Source: Sycon ciliatum (Eukaryota; Porifera; Calcarea; Leucosolenida; Sycettidae). Taken from it: DNA of 64,000 nt. Location: the NCBI RefSeq assembly GCF_964019385.1, contig NC_088643.1, positions 74,164,965 through 74,228,964 of the forward strand. Reading direction: 5' to 3'. Below, piece after piece: positions 12,066-21,589 of this stretch (position 1 is its first letter; each line of letters opens with the position of its first letter). The position numbers and the translations under genes are program-made. The notes beneath the pieces are model-generated. The model saw only the letters and a list, made by a program, of their open reading frames with translations, was not told the origin of the DNA and did no database searches.

Positions 12066-12452
12066 CAGTCCATTCAGAAAAAAGATGAGCGCTGCCTCTG
12101 GAGAGCTCCCGTATTTGGCGATTTTGTGGTACACTGTGCAGTGCCGCGAGGTTCGAAACTTGAAAAAGGGTCCAAAAAAGGTACCTCGACTGGGGCTCGA
12201 ACCGCAAATGTACTGTTATGCAAGTGGAGTGAACGGCCTGGATTTTCATGGTTTCCCCCCAATTCAGTGCTTCGGGGGCAAAACCTAGCCGAAATCCTAT
12301 TCTTGTTATGGCTTGCTTTTTGCAAAAATAGACTTCAAAAACACAATTGGAAGAGCATTCCATGGGGGATTGCCAAAAAATATGTGACGAAAACTCAAAA
12401 TTTGACCCGTTTATGGCCAAAAGCTAGGATATCATCTTTTCTAAATGGACTG
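12066..12452. mobile_element. 387-bp MITE with TA duplication
   Basis: The ends CAGTCCATTCAGAAAAAAGA and TCTTTTCTAAATGGACTG are inverted repeats (about 20 bp) flanked by TA (12064-12065, 12453-12454), as for Tc1/mariner-type elements. Internal ORFs have no known similarity. Confidence 0.8.
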
Positions 12453-12748
12453 TAGTATCTTCCAAGTTGGAAGGCTGTTGGAGTGCGCATCCAAGGCATG
12501 CTAGAACTGATTGCCAGTTACCGTATTATCTCTACTACAAGCGCAGTCTCTTGTAGAAGCCCAGTCTCTATTATAAGCGCACTCCAAGAGGGCTTCGAAG
12601 ATATTCAAGCGCAGTCTCCAATATAAGCACAGGGCTTATAATGGAGACCTGTATGGATCATGTCCATGCGTATTTGACATCACAAAGTGTCACATACCCA
12701 CATGTTGTGTGACAAGTCTGTGATCCCCGAGGTAAAAATAACAGACTC

Positions 12749-13137
12749 AGGCCTCATTTACACGACAACGATTGAAAAACGTTTTTCAATCGTTTTCGAA
12801 ACGTTTTTGCTGTTTACACGAAAACGATAATCGTGTACACTGCAACACTTTTTTCGGCGCGCAATGGTCACGTGCAAGAAGTTGGCCTGGCGCAGGCTGG
12901 CGGCGGCATGTTTTGAGTACAGGGCTCGTACTAGTAAAACGTTTTTGCCGTTTACACGAGAACGAAACGGAAACGATTGAAAAACACTTTGAAGGCCGTT
13001 TTTCGTTTGCAACGTTTTTGAAACGTTTTTCAGTGTTGTCGTGTAAACGCTCATATCAAAATCTGTGGAAGCGTATTCTTTTGAAAACGATTTTGACAAA
13101 AACGTTATTCAATCGTTGTCGTGTAAACGAGGCCTCA
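12749..13137. mobile_element. Nested MITE with AGGCCTC ends
   Basis: The ends AGGCCTCATTTACACGACAA and TTGTCGTGTAAACGAGGCCT are inverted repeats that continue through CGATTGAA. The interior has several further GAAAACG/CGTTTTT inversions. About 389 bp, non-coding, inside the element at 12521-13924. Confidence 0.75.
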
Positions 13138-13288
13138 GTGTACCAGGAAGTTCAAAACTGCATTCACGATGCCTGGTAGGAAACTTAGTGCTACTGGTGT
13201 ATTAAAAAAATGATGACCAATGTACAGGTATCAGATGGTTAAAAAAAAGTATAAGCCCTGTCTCTAGTATAAGCCCAGGGTCTAGACT

Positions 13289-13862
13289 CGCGAGAATGAA
13301 GTTGAAGACACCACTGCAGCTGTACCTATGGTTGATAATATGGTGGTAAAGACACACCTGGCAATATGGCGGTAAACACACGCCTGCCCACACACGCTCT
13401 CTAGGCTGCAAAGTTCTGGCACAGAGCTCTCCTTCTCACCACCACCACCATCAGTTCGCGCCTGGCGCCTGGTCGATGCATGGCTGGCGGTATCCGGCAT
13501 AGCAGGCTGGTACATCAAGTAGCGCATGGCACATAGATGATGACACAGCGCGTCAAGCTCCGTATGAAGACATCCAAGAAGAAGATTGCCTGATGAGTCC
13601 AGCGGGGACGAAACGTACGTCGCAATCGAGCTATGTCGTTGCTGTGTCATCATCTATGTGCCATGCGCTACTTGATGTACCAGCCTGCTATGCCGGATAC
13701 CGCCAGCCATGCATCAACCAGGCGCCAGGCGCGAACTGATGGTGGTGGTGGTGAGAAGGAGAGCTCTGTGCCAGAACTTTGCAGCCTAGAGAGCGTGTGT
13801 GGGCAGGCGTGTGTTTACCGCCATATTGCCAGGTGTGTCTTTACCACTATATTATCAACCAT
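13289..13862 (+). mobile_element. Foldback insertion carrying a hammerhead ribozyme
   Basis: The 12-bp sequence AGGGTCTAGACT stands on both sides (13277-13288 and 13863-13874), so this 574-bp block is an insertion with a target duplication. It consists of a 37-bp leader, a 224-bp left arm (13326-13549), a 91-nt loop (13550-13640) and a 224-bp right arm (13641-13864, its last two bases overlapping the duplication). The arms differ at only two positions by eye. The loop holds a complete hammerhead motif. A 12-bp duplication is unlike the TA/TTAA MITEs here and points to retroposition. The matching ORFs in the two arms have no recognisable similarity and are probably not genes. Confidence 0.8.
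13584..13627 (+). ncRNA. Hammerhead ribozyme (copy D), consensus core
   Basis: Stem I GATTGC (13584-13589) pairs with GCAATC (13622-13627). The core CTGATGA is at 13590-13596; stem II is GTCC (13597-13600) with GGAC (13606-13609) and loop AGCGG; then GAA, and short stem III ACG/CGT (13613-13620). Predicted cleavage follows the GTC triplet, between 13621 and 13622. Every invariant core base of the hammerhead family is present and stems I and II are perfect. Stem I is the open stem (type I). The very short stem III is typical of animal hammerheads, which often work as dimers. Confidence 0.88.
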
Positions 13863-13924
13863 AGGGTCTAGACTGGTTGAAGAAATAAGTTATAAGCCCG
13901 GGCCTTATAATGGAGATAATACGG

Positions 13925-15779
13925 TAGTTGTAAAACGTCAGTACCGTTGGTCAGTGTCGTGCAATGTTATCGCATAAGCTGTCATGAATATCACCACATC
14001 ATGAAGACTACTTCACATCAATTTGAGGTTGCAAGTATAGACTCCCGCATTGCATGATCATATCGTAATTAATTAACAGTCAGTCCAACTTGCCATAACA
14101 TTTTATTATCATATTCCAAATACATTTGAGTTGGGACTTACGATGTCCAACGACGACTCTGATTACCCAGCTGATGGCACGCGTACATTGTGAATCCGAG
14201 TATTCCCAATGTCGCCTCCATCTCATCATATAATTATACTCTCCTGCATGTTTGTCTCTGCTGCTCATCACAAAATACTTAAATCTGAACTTATTTCTTC
14301 TTCTCTGAATGCACTCGTTGCTGCCAAGATTTGTTTTCTTGTAGTTGTATCATTGCATTCCGCAAGATCCGCGCTTGCATGATACAGCCCGGCTGCACAC
14401 CCGCGCGCAAGCCCCAATGTTCTGCATGTCACGTGCTGGTGACTGCATTTTCGGCAGTGCGCTGCGCTACGTTTATAATATGCATATGATTTCCGTCAGG
14501 CTGGCTGCGCCCTTGGCGGGCCAGTGTTTTTTTGGGAGTTTTTTTGTTGTTGTTGGCTAGGTTTTTGATTATGGGAAGGTGAAGTCTTTAGAAAGGAAAC
14601 TGTGGTATGAGAATGAGTCTGATGAGTCTGTCTTCCCCTACCGTTCTCGACATAAGCTGACTGTTCAGTACCTGGTGGTGTTAGTAGACATTATAGCGTA
14701 ACTTGTAGTTCCTTTTGGTCCTTTTTCTTTCCTATAAAATCATCCTTGGCTCTCCATCCGAGTCAAATATCTCATTGCTTCCAGATTTGGCACCATTTTC
14801 TCTGTGCTGCGCTGATGAGCCCACAAAGGAAGAAACAGTTCTGTCCGCAGATTGAGTAGTCATTACATTACATAACTTTGGCCAGCTCCAACATTTTCAA
14901 AAGATAGAGGGTCTCTCTCTAATGTTAGCTACAAGATAGTCACCACAAAACAACATCGTGAATATGGCCATAAACTTACCGTTACCGTTTCGGGACGACT
15001 CCCAAACAACCTTTGGGATTCCTCTACAGAGAAGTCTCCAAACATAGGTCTCGAACATCTAGGATTCGAGGCCATCTTTCTTTCAAATTGCCCAAAACAA
15101 ACTAGAAAGATCAGGATTCTGCAAAGCTGAGCAGTTACTTCTTAGCCAATACAGACTGAAGCAAGTTTCGTGCTAATCCACTGGCTAACACATTCAAATG
15201 AGTCAAAAGCCAACACAAGTGAACTGCAGCATAGCACTGAACTTCTAGATCCTCAAACAGTCAAAGCAAAACTGCAGTAAAAGTGGTTGGCTGAAAATGT
15301 GATAAAAATAAGCAGACTATGGACCATGCATGATGGACAGGCGCATGTGATTCAGTCTCTACACTGACTGTGTGCATGCATGTGACATACGCTTTTATAC
15401 GTAGATCTACTACTGTACAACTACTACTAGTACTAGTACTACGAAATCCGGTCGCACGTCTAGCGGCCGCAGGGCGCTGGCCATGCAGCCGTGAGCACAC
15501 GCGTACACGGCGGTCGTATCGGATCAACATGACTTTGTGCAGTGCATGCACGCAGCGTTCTGTACGCGCTGAGGGCGGCGGCCCCGGTCAATCGACTGGA
15601 TTTCCATGTCCGCCCACGACTAGTCTAGACTACAACTATACTTACAAGTACAAATAAAAGACTACAACTATTACTTAGTACAAGTACAACCAAGAGTACA
15701 TAACTACACAGTTACCCACCGAAGGATGTACCCAGAGTGCTGACAGTGCTATATCAACACCACAAAGGCAGAGCGTAAT
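13925..15779. other. No supported gene
   Basis: Several short ORFs, none recognisable and none with codon-like continuity. The one notable feature is the hammerhead copy at 14791-14854 (separate entry). Confidence 0.4.
14791..14854 (+). ncRNA. Hammerhead-ribozyme micro-element (copy B)
   Basis: Aligns end to end with the 65-nt insertion at 21793: it begins CACCATTTT, continues CTCTGTGCTGCGCTGATGAG and ends CGCAGATTG. Stem I is CTGCG (14807-14811)/CGCAG (14846-14850); the core is CTGATGA (14812-14818); stem III is ACAG/CTGT with a TT loop; the cleavage triplet GTC ends at 14845. Stem II (GCCC/GGAA) keeps only two pairs, so activity is doubtful. No target duplication seen; the preceding CCAGATTTGG resembles the unit's own 3' end and may be a remnant of a tandem neighbour. 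Confidence 0.7.
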
Positions 15780-15908
15780 ACACAACAGAACAACAAGGAC
15801 AATCAAGGCTTGTTTGCTGCTACTTTAAGTAATTAGTTTCATGCTCACGCAATCATCAGGCAACAACTGTTGCCTGATGATGGCGTTGTCCTTGTTGTTC
15901 TGTTGTGT
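15780..15908. mobile_element. 129-bp element with 23-bp perfect TIRs
   Basis: The left end starts ACACAACAGAACAACAAGGA and the right end finishes TCCTTGTTGTTCTGTTGTGT; all 23 bp match as inverted repeats. A second, inner inverted repeat (CATCAGGCAACA / TGTTGCCTGATG) lies near 15855-15880. Confidence 0.75.
15816..15864 (-). ncRNA. Possible degenerate hammerhead (copy F)
   Basis: Minus strand: GTTGC (15864-15860), CTGATGA (15859-15853), a TGC/GCA stem II with a GTGA loop and a T-T clash at its base, GAAA (15840-15837), an ACT/AGT stem III, a GTA cleavage triplet, then GCAGC that can pair with GTTGC (one wobble). The base of stem II departs from the usual G-C, so this may be chance or a decayed copy. 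Confidence 0.3.
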
Positions 15909-15975
15909 AACTACACAGCTATGTACTCTTGCTACAACAATAGACTACAAAGTACAATTAAAAACGAGTTACTAG

Positions 15976-17124
15976 TACAGTGCGTATCGGTTATAGCGTG
16001 GTCGTGTAAAAGAATATACTGCCTACAAGAATGAACGCTCATGTTTTCAAAATCATAACATGGATTTCAAGTGCACATTTATTCTTACAAGCAATTTTAT
16101 CCCATAGTAGAATATATCGGAAAAAGGTCGGAACAAAACTTGCCATGTTCCGGAAGATCAGGGACAATCTGACACCGGCTGCGAGAAAGACCTTCTACTG
16201 CTCATTTATTCAAGCACACCTCGAATATGGTTCTAATGCGTTTGTACACTGCCTTCACACCACACAACATGATAGACTAACTCGTATTGCTAACCGCGCT
16301 GTTAGGATTGTTTTTGGTTTCCCTTGGCACTATGATGTTTCAGTCTTACACACCAGATATGGCCTTGCTCCTATTGCACTGCGCTATCAGCTTAAACTGT
16401 ATATTCTTGTCTTTCGGGCCATACGTGGCATGTGTAGCACTCTGCTCTCTGATTGCTTCTGCCTTCGTTCTGCCACAACACGCACAGCTGCCCATACACG
16501 TTCCCAGTCCATAGATTCACTTGCTCTGCCTAAAGCACGCACTCGTTATGGCTTATTCGCTTTGAGCTTTCTGGCTTCTGACCGCTGGAATTCTCTTCCA
16601 GCTGACATTCGCTCTTGCTCCTCGCTTTCACTATTCCGCAAATCTATACGTGACCACATAGGGTACCCTGTAAAAAGGCCTTAGGCCTGTGGGGATTGCC
16701 CTATTCAAAATTTAAATAATAATAATAATAATAATAATCGGTCCTAAGAATGGACTTTGTGTCGCGAAACATGCCAGATTAGTACAAAGTGTATCGCCTG
16801 TAGTAATTACATCTGTCCATTTCCGTTCTGATCTGACTCTCGTTGCGTCGTAGTGCTGCAGATTCAACTGTTGTGGTCATGTAACTCTTGTTGCATAGCC
16901 ACATAAGCCTATGGCCCAGTATGGGACTCTGGTCAGCCACATGCACAGAAGTACTGCGTTGCATGTACGATGATCTTCCTGCCCATGCGCACATGCATAT
17001 GACATGCCACACTTGATTTATCGTGTGTAAGAAATATCGGAAATAAGAATAGAAAGTCGTTTTTCAAACACCCACGCTATAACCGATACCAAGAGTACAT
17101 GACCTCTTGCCGATACCTACTGTA
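15976..17124. mobile_element. TIR element TACAGT...GTATCGGTTATAG (copy 1), interrupted
   Basis: A second, uninterrupted copy is at 40915-41445. The ends TACAGTGCGTATCGGTTATA and TATAACCGATACC...TACTGTA are inverted. This copy has a LINE fragment at 16121-16737, and 19 extra bases near its right end between two CCGATACC copies (17083-17090, 17110-17117). No transposase ORF. Confidence 0.75.
16121..16737 (+). pseudogene. 5'-truncated LINE: C-terminal part of the RT protein
   Basis: The frame ends at 16684 and covers only the region downstream of the RT catalytic motifs, with FIQAHLEYGSNAFVHCL, WNSLPADIR and GYPVKRP, typical C-terminal blocks of CR1/L2-type ORF2 proteins. The 3' end has an AAT-repeat tail. 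TCGG flanks the insert (16117-16120, 16738-16741), and the intact MITE copy at 40915 has one TCGG there. It is the same family as the LINE at 28621-33700 (shared GCCTGTGGGGATTGCCCTA before the tail). Confidence 0.85.
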
Positions 17125-17134
17125 CGTAGGGTCT

Positions 17135-18307
17135 ACGACAGGTCACAGCGAGACAGCTCACAGCGCGACAACTCACAGCGAGACAAGTCACAGCGAGACA
17201 ACTCACAGTGTCGTCAACTCACAGTCAAGACAACTCACAACCAAGACAACTTACTGCGCGACAACTCACAGTGTCGACAACTCACAGCGTCCTTATTTTA
17301 TGTAATGGTGCAATGAAGACCTGGAGTCTGTGGGGGTTGGTCCTAGTAAAAACCTACAATGTATATGATAATAATAACGCGACGTTCTCGGCACTTCCCT
17401 ATTTACATGTAATGCAAAGAAGAAAATAACATGTAACTCGGATGGTGAGCCAATTAAACAATTCTGAAAAGAAGAAGGCCAAAATGTTACGAGTTATGAC
17501 TAACTGTCCACCAACGTAACGAGATCTTATACAGTCAGCGAGTGCGACAAAATACACTTAGTCATAACTCGTAACATTTTGTCCTTCTTCTTTTCACAAG
17601 AAAATAACAGAGAACTTTAATCGAGAAAGAAGACAAAGCCTGAACAAGAAGAAGACAGTAATGAAAATAAAGTTAAAATATAAGATAAAATAAAAATAAC
17701 CTTGAAATTTCCTGTAAGAATCACATAATTATGAAATGCCAAGTTCGCAGCAACTCCTCATAGAAACTCATCCTTCGTCATGGTCTCAAACGACCGGAGT
17801 ATGGCACGAAGTCGCTTGTCCTGATCTTCATACTTCCTCCTCTTCTTCGGAGCCTCATAGCCTGCATTTTCCCTCTCCACACACTGCTCCACCATTGCCT
17901 GCTCGACAAAAATACCATCCAGGAATTTCCAAATTGTGGGATGATGACACAGTCGATGGTAGACAAAAACTTGCGGTACAGAACACAATAATTCTGTTGT
18001 CCACAGTTTCCGGTCCACTGTCGTAGAGAAGGAAGACGTCCCCACCCTTCGTTTCTTGATAGCGCTCCGGCAACTGGAGGTCTTGCAGTGTGCCTGGGTT
18101 CGGCGGAATGTTCTGAACCCGCAGCCGATCGCGGTGTGGCTGTGAATTGTCGCGCTGTGAGCTGGGGTGGCTGTGAGTTGTCTTGGCTGTGACTTGTCTC
18201 GCTGTGAGTTGACGACACTGTGAGTTGTCTTGGCTGTGAGTTGACGACACTGTGAGCTGTCGGCTGTGAGTTGTCGCGCTGTGAGCTGTCTCGCGGTGAC
18301 CTGTCGT
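17135..18307. mobile_element. Mutator-like (MULE) remnant with repeated subterminal motifs
   Basis: Left end ACGACAGGTCACAGCGAGAC; the right end is its inverse with one change, and matching continues through GCTCACAGCGCGACAACTCA. Each end carries many copies of CACAGCGMGACAACT (17145-17290, inverted 18140-18300), the kind of subterminal repetition that transposases bind. The interior encodes a transposase C-terminus on the minus strand. No target duplication was found. Confidence 0.6.
17758..18045 (-). pseudogene. MULE transposase C-terminal fragment
   Basis: The 95-codon frame contains VFVYHRLCHHPTIWKFLDGI, then EQAMVEQ, then KKRRKYEDQDKRLRAIL. A block of this kind (HHPTIWKF, then a basic KRRKY segment) occurs at the C-terminus of MULE/FLYWCH-type transposase proteins in animals. 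The catalytic domain is absent. The assignment is from remembered family pattern and needs a profile search. Confidence 0.5.
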
Positions 18308-18879
18308 GTTTCCGTAGATCTACGTCACAGTACGTGTACTACGTGTAGTCGACTCCACGTAACGACCAGTTACGTAGCTGATCTACGAGTACTCAGGTAC
18401 TTACTAACTAATTACCATGATTACTCCCACAACTCGCACAACTAATGCAGTAATGGCTATGATATTGTGTGTTCACATAAACCATGTAAACAAGATCAAA
18501 CAAAAGTCGAAAAGAGCCGGCGTAGATCGCACTGGTGCACTGGTGCACTCGTACCGTTAAGTACCCTTGATCCGCCCCCCACACCATCATGCATGTCGCT
18601 TCCCAGCTGGATTTTCAGCAGGGGGCGGGCACCAAGGCTGTCAAGTAGACATTCAGGTTTTTACAGTGCCGTTTCCATGGTTGTAGCCAATGAGCGACGT
18701 TCCCGCGGTGGCCTTGATGAGCCGATAAAGGCCCGCACGCTGTCAGCCTAGCTCTACAGTGCAGGGGCCTGCGTCAGTTTTCCGTTGCCATATCTCAGTT
18801 CATCTCAGGACCTTGCCGTCCTTGGCTTTGGAGGAGAGTAGAGTAAGTACATGGTTGGAAACCAGGTCTACAATCTTTA
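18308..18879. other. No supported gene
   Basis: Short ORFs only. A half copy of the small MITE seen in the USP10 intron lies at 18551-18577. TAC/GTA-rich sequence flanks the MULE remnant. Confidence 0.35.
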
Positions 18880-19351
18880 CTTAACTTCTTAAGTTATAAA
18901 GAAGAGGCACCTGTGACGTGTGTTTGTGTGTGTGTCACGCAGAAGCTGAGCACGCGCGAAGCGTGCGAACATGTGTAGCCACCACCACGTGCTGAGCACG
19001 TGTGCTGTTCATGTACTTGCTTCACCCGCCGCGCGCCGCATGCCACGTTCGGCCACGCCGGCGCCAGGCAACGCTGGCCGGGGATGCTGCTAGTCATGTA
19101 GATAACTGATTGGGCATGCCTGTAGACATGACCTCATGTCCAGTTCTGTTCATTGATGTAATAAACATACAAGTACTATGATTTTCGATTTTGACAGCAT
19201 GTTACAAGGCGAGGACGCGTAGTGCTCCTGACTACAACCATAAACCGGTTGGCAGAGTCCCGGTCTTGCGACCATTTGAACCGTATTGCCTATACTATTG
19301 GGAAAAACAAAACGCCCCGGAGCACCACGCGCGCCAGCATCACCGCACGCA
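18880..19351. repeat. Dispersed repeat, copy oriented opposite to those at 21590 and 27217
   Basis: 18895-19090 (with ACCACGTGCTGAGCACGTG and the GCCAGGCAACGCTGGCC palindrome) recurs inverted at 22080-22124 plus 27217-27480, on both sides of Gypsy A. 19185-19310 (from TTTTGACAGCATGTTACAAG) recurs inverted at 21590-21705. The 19100-19190 part recurs inverted at 35410-35500. These are pieces of one large multicopy element of unknown class. Confidence 0.7.
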
Positions 19352-20771
19352 GATCTACGCGCGATCCCCGCGCACGACCTACGACACCACGCAAGATCGA
19401 CGTCTCCAGAACACAACTCGCGAAGACAACAAGAAGCCATCACGTCGTGTCCGACTACACTCCACATATCTTCCTCAGCCTACGTTCACCTTCGACGTCG
19501 ACGACCATCTTACCAGCTCCTCGGACAACCTGGAGAGATCTCCCGGTAAGTCCAAAGTCAACACGCGTGTCTCTCTCAGAGACCCGCCAGTGAGACTTCT
19601 CTTCTCCTTCGATACACCAATAACCGCCGTCCTGTCTGTGTGTTTTATAGCTCCGTCCACCTGACAGAAGACTCAGCCCACGCCACGAAGAACGTGATAC
19701 AACACTAACCCCTTCATCAATAATTAATTAGTAAACAATTTCTCGTTCAACAAAGGATTAATACCGGAGAGCCCAAACCCCCTGGGGGGACGCACAATTA
19801 ATTAACTACGAGTGAACCCAAGACGATCTACGCGCGATCCCCGCGCACGACCTACGACACCACGCAAGATCGACGTCTCCAGAACACAACTCGCGAAGAC
19901 AACAAGAAGCCATCACGTCGTGTCCGACTACACTCCACATATCTTCCTCAGCCTACGTTCACCTTCGACGTCGACGACCATCTTACCAGCTCCTCGGACA
20001 ACCTGGAGAGATCTCCCGGTAAGTCCAAAGTCAACACGCGTGTCTCTCTCAGAGACCCGCCAGTGAGACTTCTCTTCTCCTTCGATACACCAATAACCGC
20101 CGTCCTGTCTGTGTGTTTTATAGCTCCGTCCACCTGACAGAAGACTCAGCCCACGCCACGAAGAACGTGATACAACACTAACCCCTTCATCAATAATTAA
20201 TTAGTAAACAATTTCTCGTTCAACAAAGGATTAATACCGGAGAGCCCAAACCCCCTGGGGGGACGCACAATTAATTAACTACGAGTGAACCCAAGACGAT
20301 CTACGCGCGATCCCCGCGCACGACCTACGACACCACGCAAGATCGACGTCTCCAGAACACAACTCGCGAAGACAACAAGAAGCCATCACGTCGTGTCCGA
20401 CTACACTCCACATATCTTCCTCAGCCTACGTTCACCTTCGACGTCGACGACGATCTTACCAGCTCCTCGGACAACCTGGAGAGATCTCCCGGTAAGTCCA
20501 AAGTCAACACGTGTGTCTCTCTCAGAGACCCGCCAGTGAGACTTCTCTTCTCCTTCGATACACCAATAACCGCCGTCCTGTCTGTGTGTTTTATAGCTCC
20601 GTCCACCTGACAGAAGACTCAGCCCACGCCACGAAGAACGTGATACAACACTAACCCCTTCATCAATAATTAATTAGTAAACAATTTCTCGTTCAACAAA
20701 GGATTAATACCGGAGAGCCCAAACCCCCTGGGGGGACGCACAATTAATTAACTACGAGTGAACCCAAGACG
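19352..20771. repeat. Three-copy tandem array, 473-bp period
   Basis: Units start at 19352, 19825 and 20298 (each with GATCTACGCGCGATCCCCGC) and the array ends exactly after the third. The copies differ at very few sites. Each unit has a GGTAAGTCC donor-like site and, about 105 bp later, a TTTTATAG acceptor-like site. An 84-codon Arg/Ser/Thr-rich frame repeats in each copy without known similarity. Array or promoter-like repeat of an unknown element. Confidence 0.9.
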
Positions 20772-21050
20772 GTCCAGCGCAACAGCCGAGGTAAGCAATG
20801 CTGACTTCCGACATTTGATCCCAAAAACCGGTGTACCTCACCTGAACAACATACTGGAAGCTGCACTGAACTTATGTTTCCATGTTACCAATTGCAACAT
20901 TCCACAAATCATTCATAATTGAAGGAAAAGTAACCCTGAAGCTGATTCAAGAAATATAACTCTGTTTTATTTGTGGAATTCATGAGGTCCGTGAACAAGA
21001 CTATTAGTATTACCAAGACCAACAGCAACAACGAGAACAACACTAAGGAG

Positions 21051-21122
<72 letters not shown>

Positions 21123-21589
21123 CAACGACAATTACAACGACAACAACTATTACAACAACATCAACGTCCATCAACACCCAGACCACAACACCAACGTGCA
21201 GACGGGGTGTTCCGACGTGGTGAAGGCGGCCATGGCCTCGTCGGGACATCACCAACCTCGTCGGCAGCGAGCACCTTCTCACAACAGTCGTCATGGTGAT
21301 GACTATGACTGTTACAGCTGACGAGCTGAGAGAAGGACGCCATGGGCAGAAGTTGAAAAAAGACAAGAAAAAAGAAAAAGAACAAAAGAACAAAAGAAAA
21401 AAGAAATAAATCACAAATAATTTAATTACAGAGGAAGACAAGAAAATAACATCACAAATCCTTCCAGACGTGATCCCTGCAGCGGCAGCAACGTGAACAA
21501 TACTACGGCGGCAACACGACGACTTCTACAACACAAAAAAACGAAAATTATAAAAATCCTACCAACCCGTAGAGTAACGAGGGTCCGAA
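20772..21589. other. Spacer with (AAC)n and A-rich tract
   Basis: 21053-21121 is an (AAC)n run and 21350-21420 is A-rich. The Asn-rich, Leu-rich and Cys-rich ORFs here are products of the microsatellite. The segment lies between inverted repeat copies. Confidence 0.6.

Larger units (their letters stand above)
12521..13924. mobile_element. TIR element CCGTATTATCTC, host of nested insertions
   Basis: The left end CCGTATTATCTCTACTACAA and right end TTATAATGGAGATAATACGG are inverted and flanked by TA (12519-12520, 13925-13926). The body has repeated TATAAGCCCAGTCTC-like blocks. It is interrupted by another MITE (12749-13137) and by the ribozyme foldback (13289-13862). No transposase is present. 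Confidence 0.7.

Noticed and set aside
12180..12210. GGTTCGAGCCCC on the minus strand, like a tRNA B box
   Set aside because: It lies inside a TA-flanked MITE, with no A box at the right distance and no cloverleaf.
13282..13977. Matching 123- and 114-codon ORFs on opposite strands
   Set aside because: They are the same sequence read from the two arms of the ribozyme foldback, with no sign of protein constraint.
14600..14640. CTGATGAGTCTG near 14612, exactly 200 nt before the copy B core
   Set aside because: No GAAA box and no cleavage triplet follow; the spacing alone is not evidence for a second monomer.
20973..21299. Asn-rich 108-codon ORF (and Cys- or Leu-rich ones on the other strand)
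   Set aside because: Product of the (AAC)n microsatellite.
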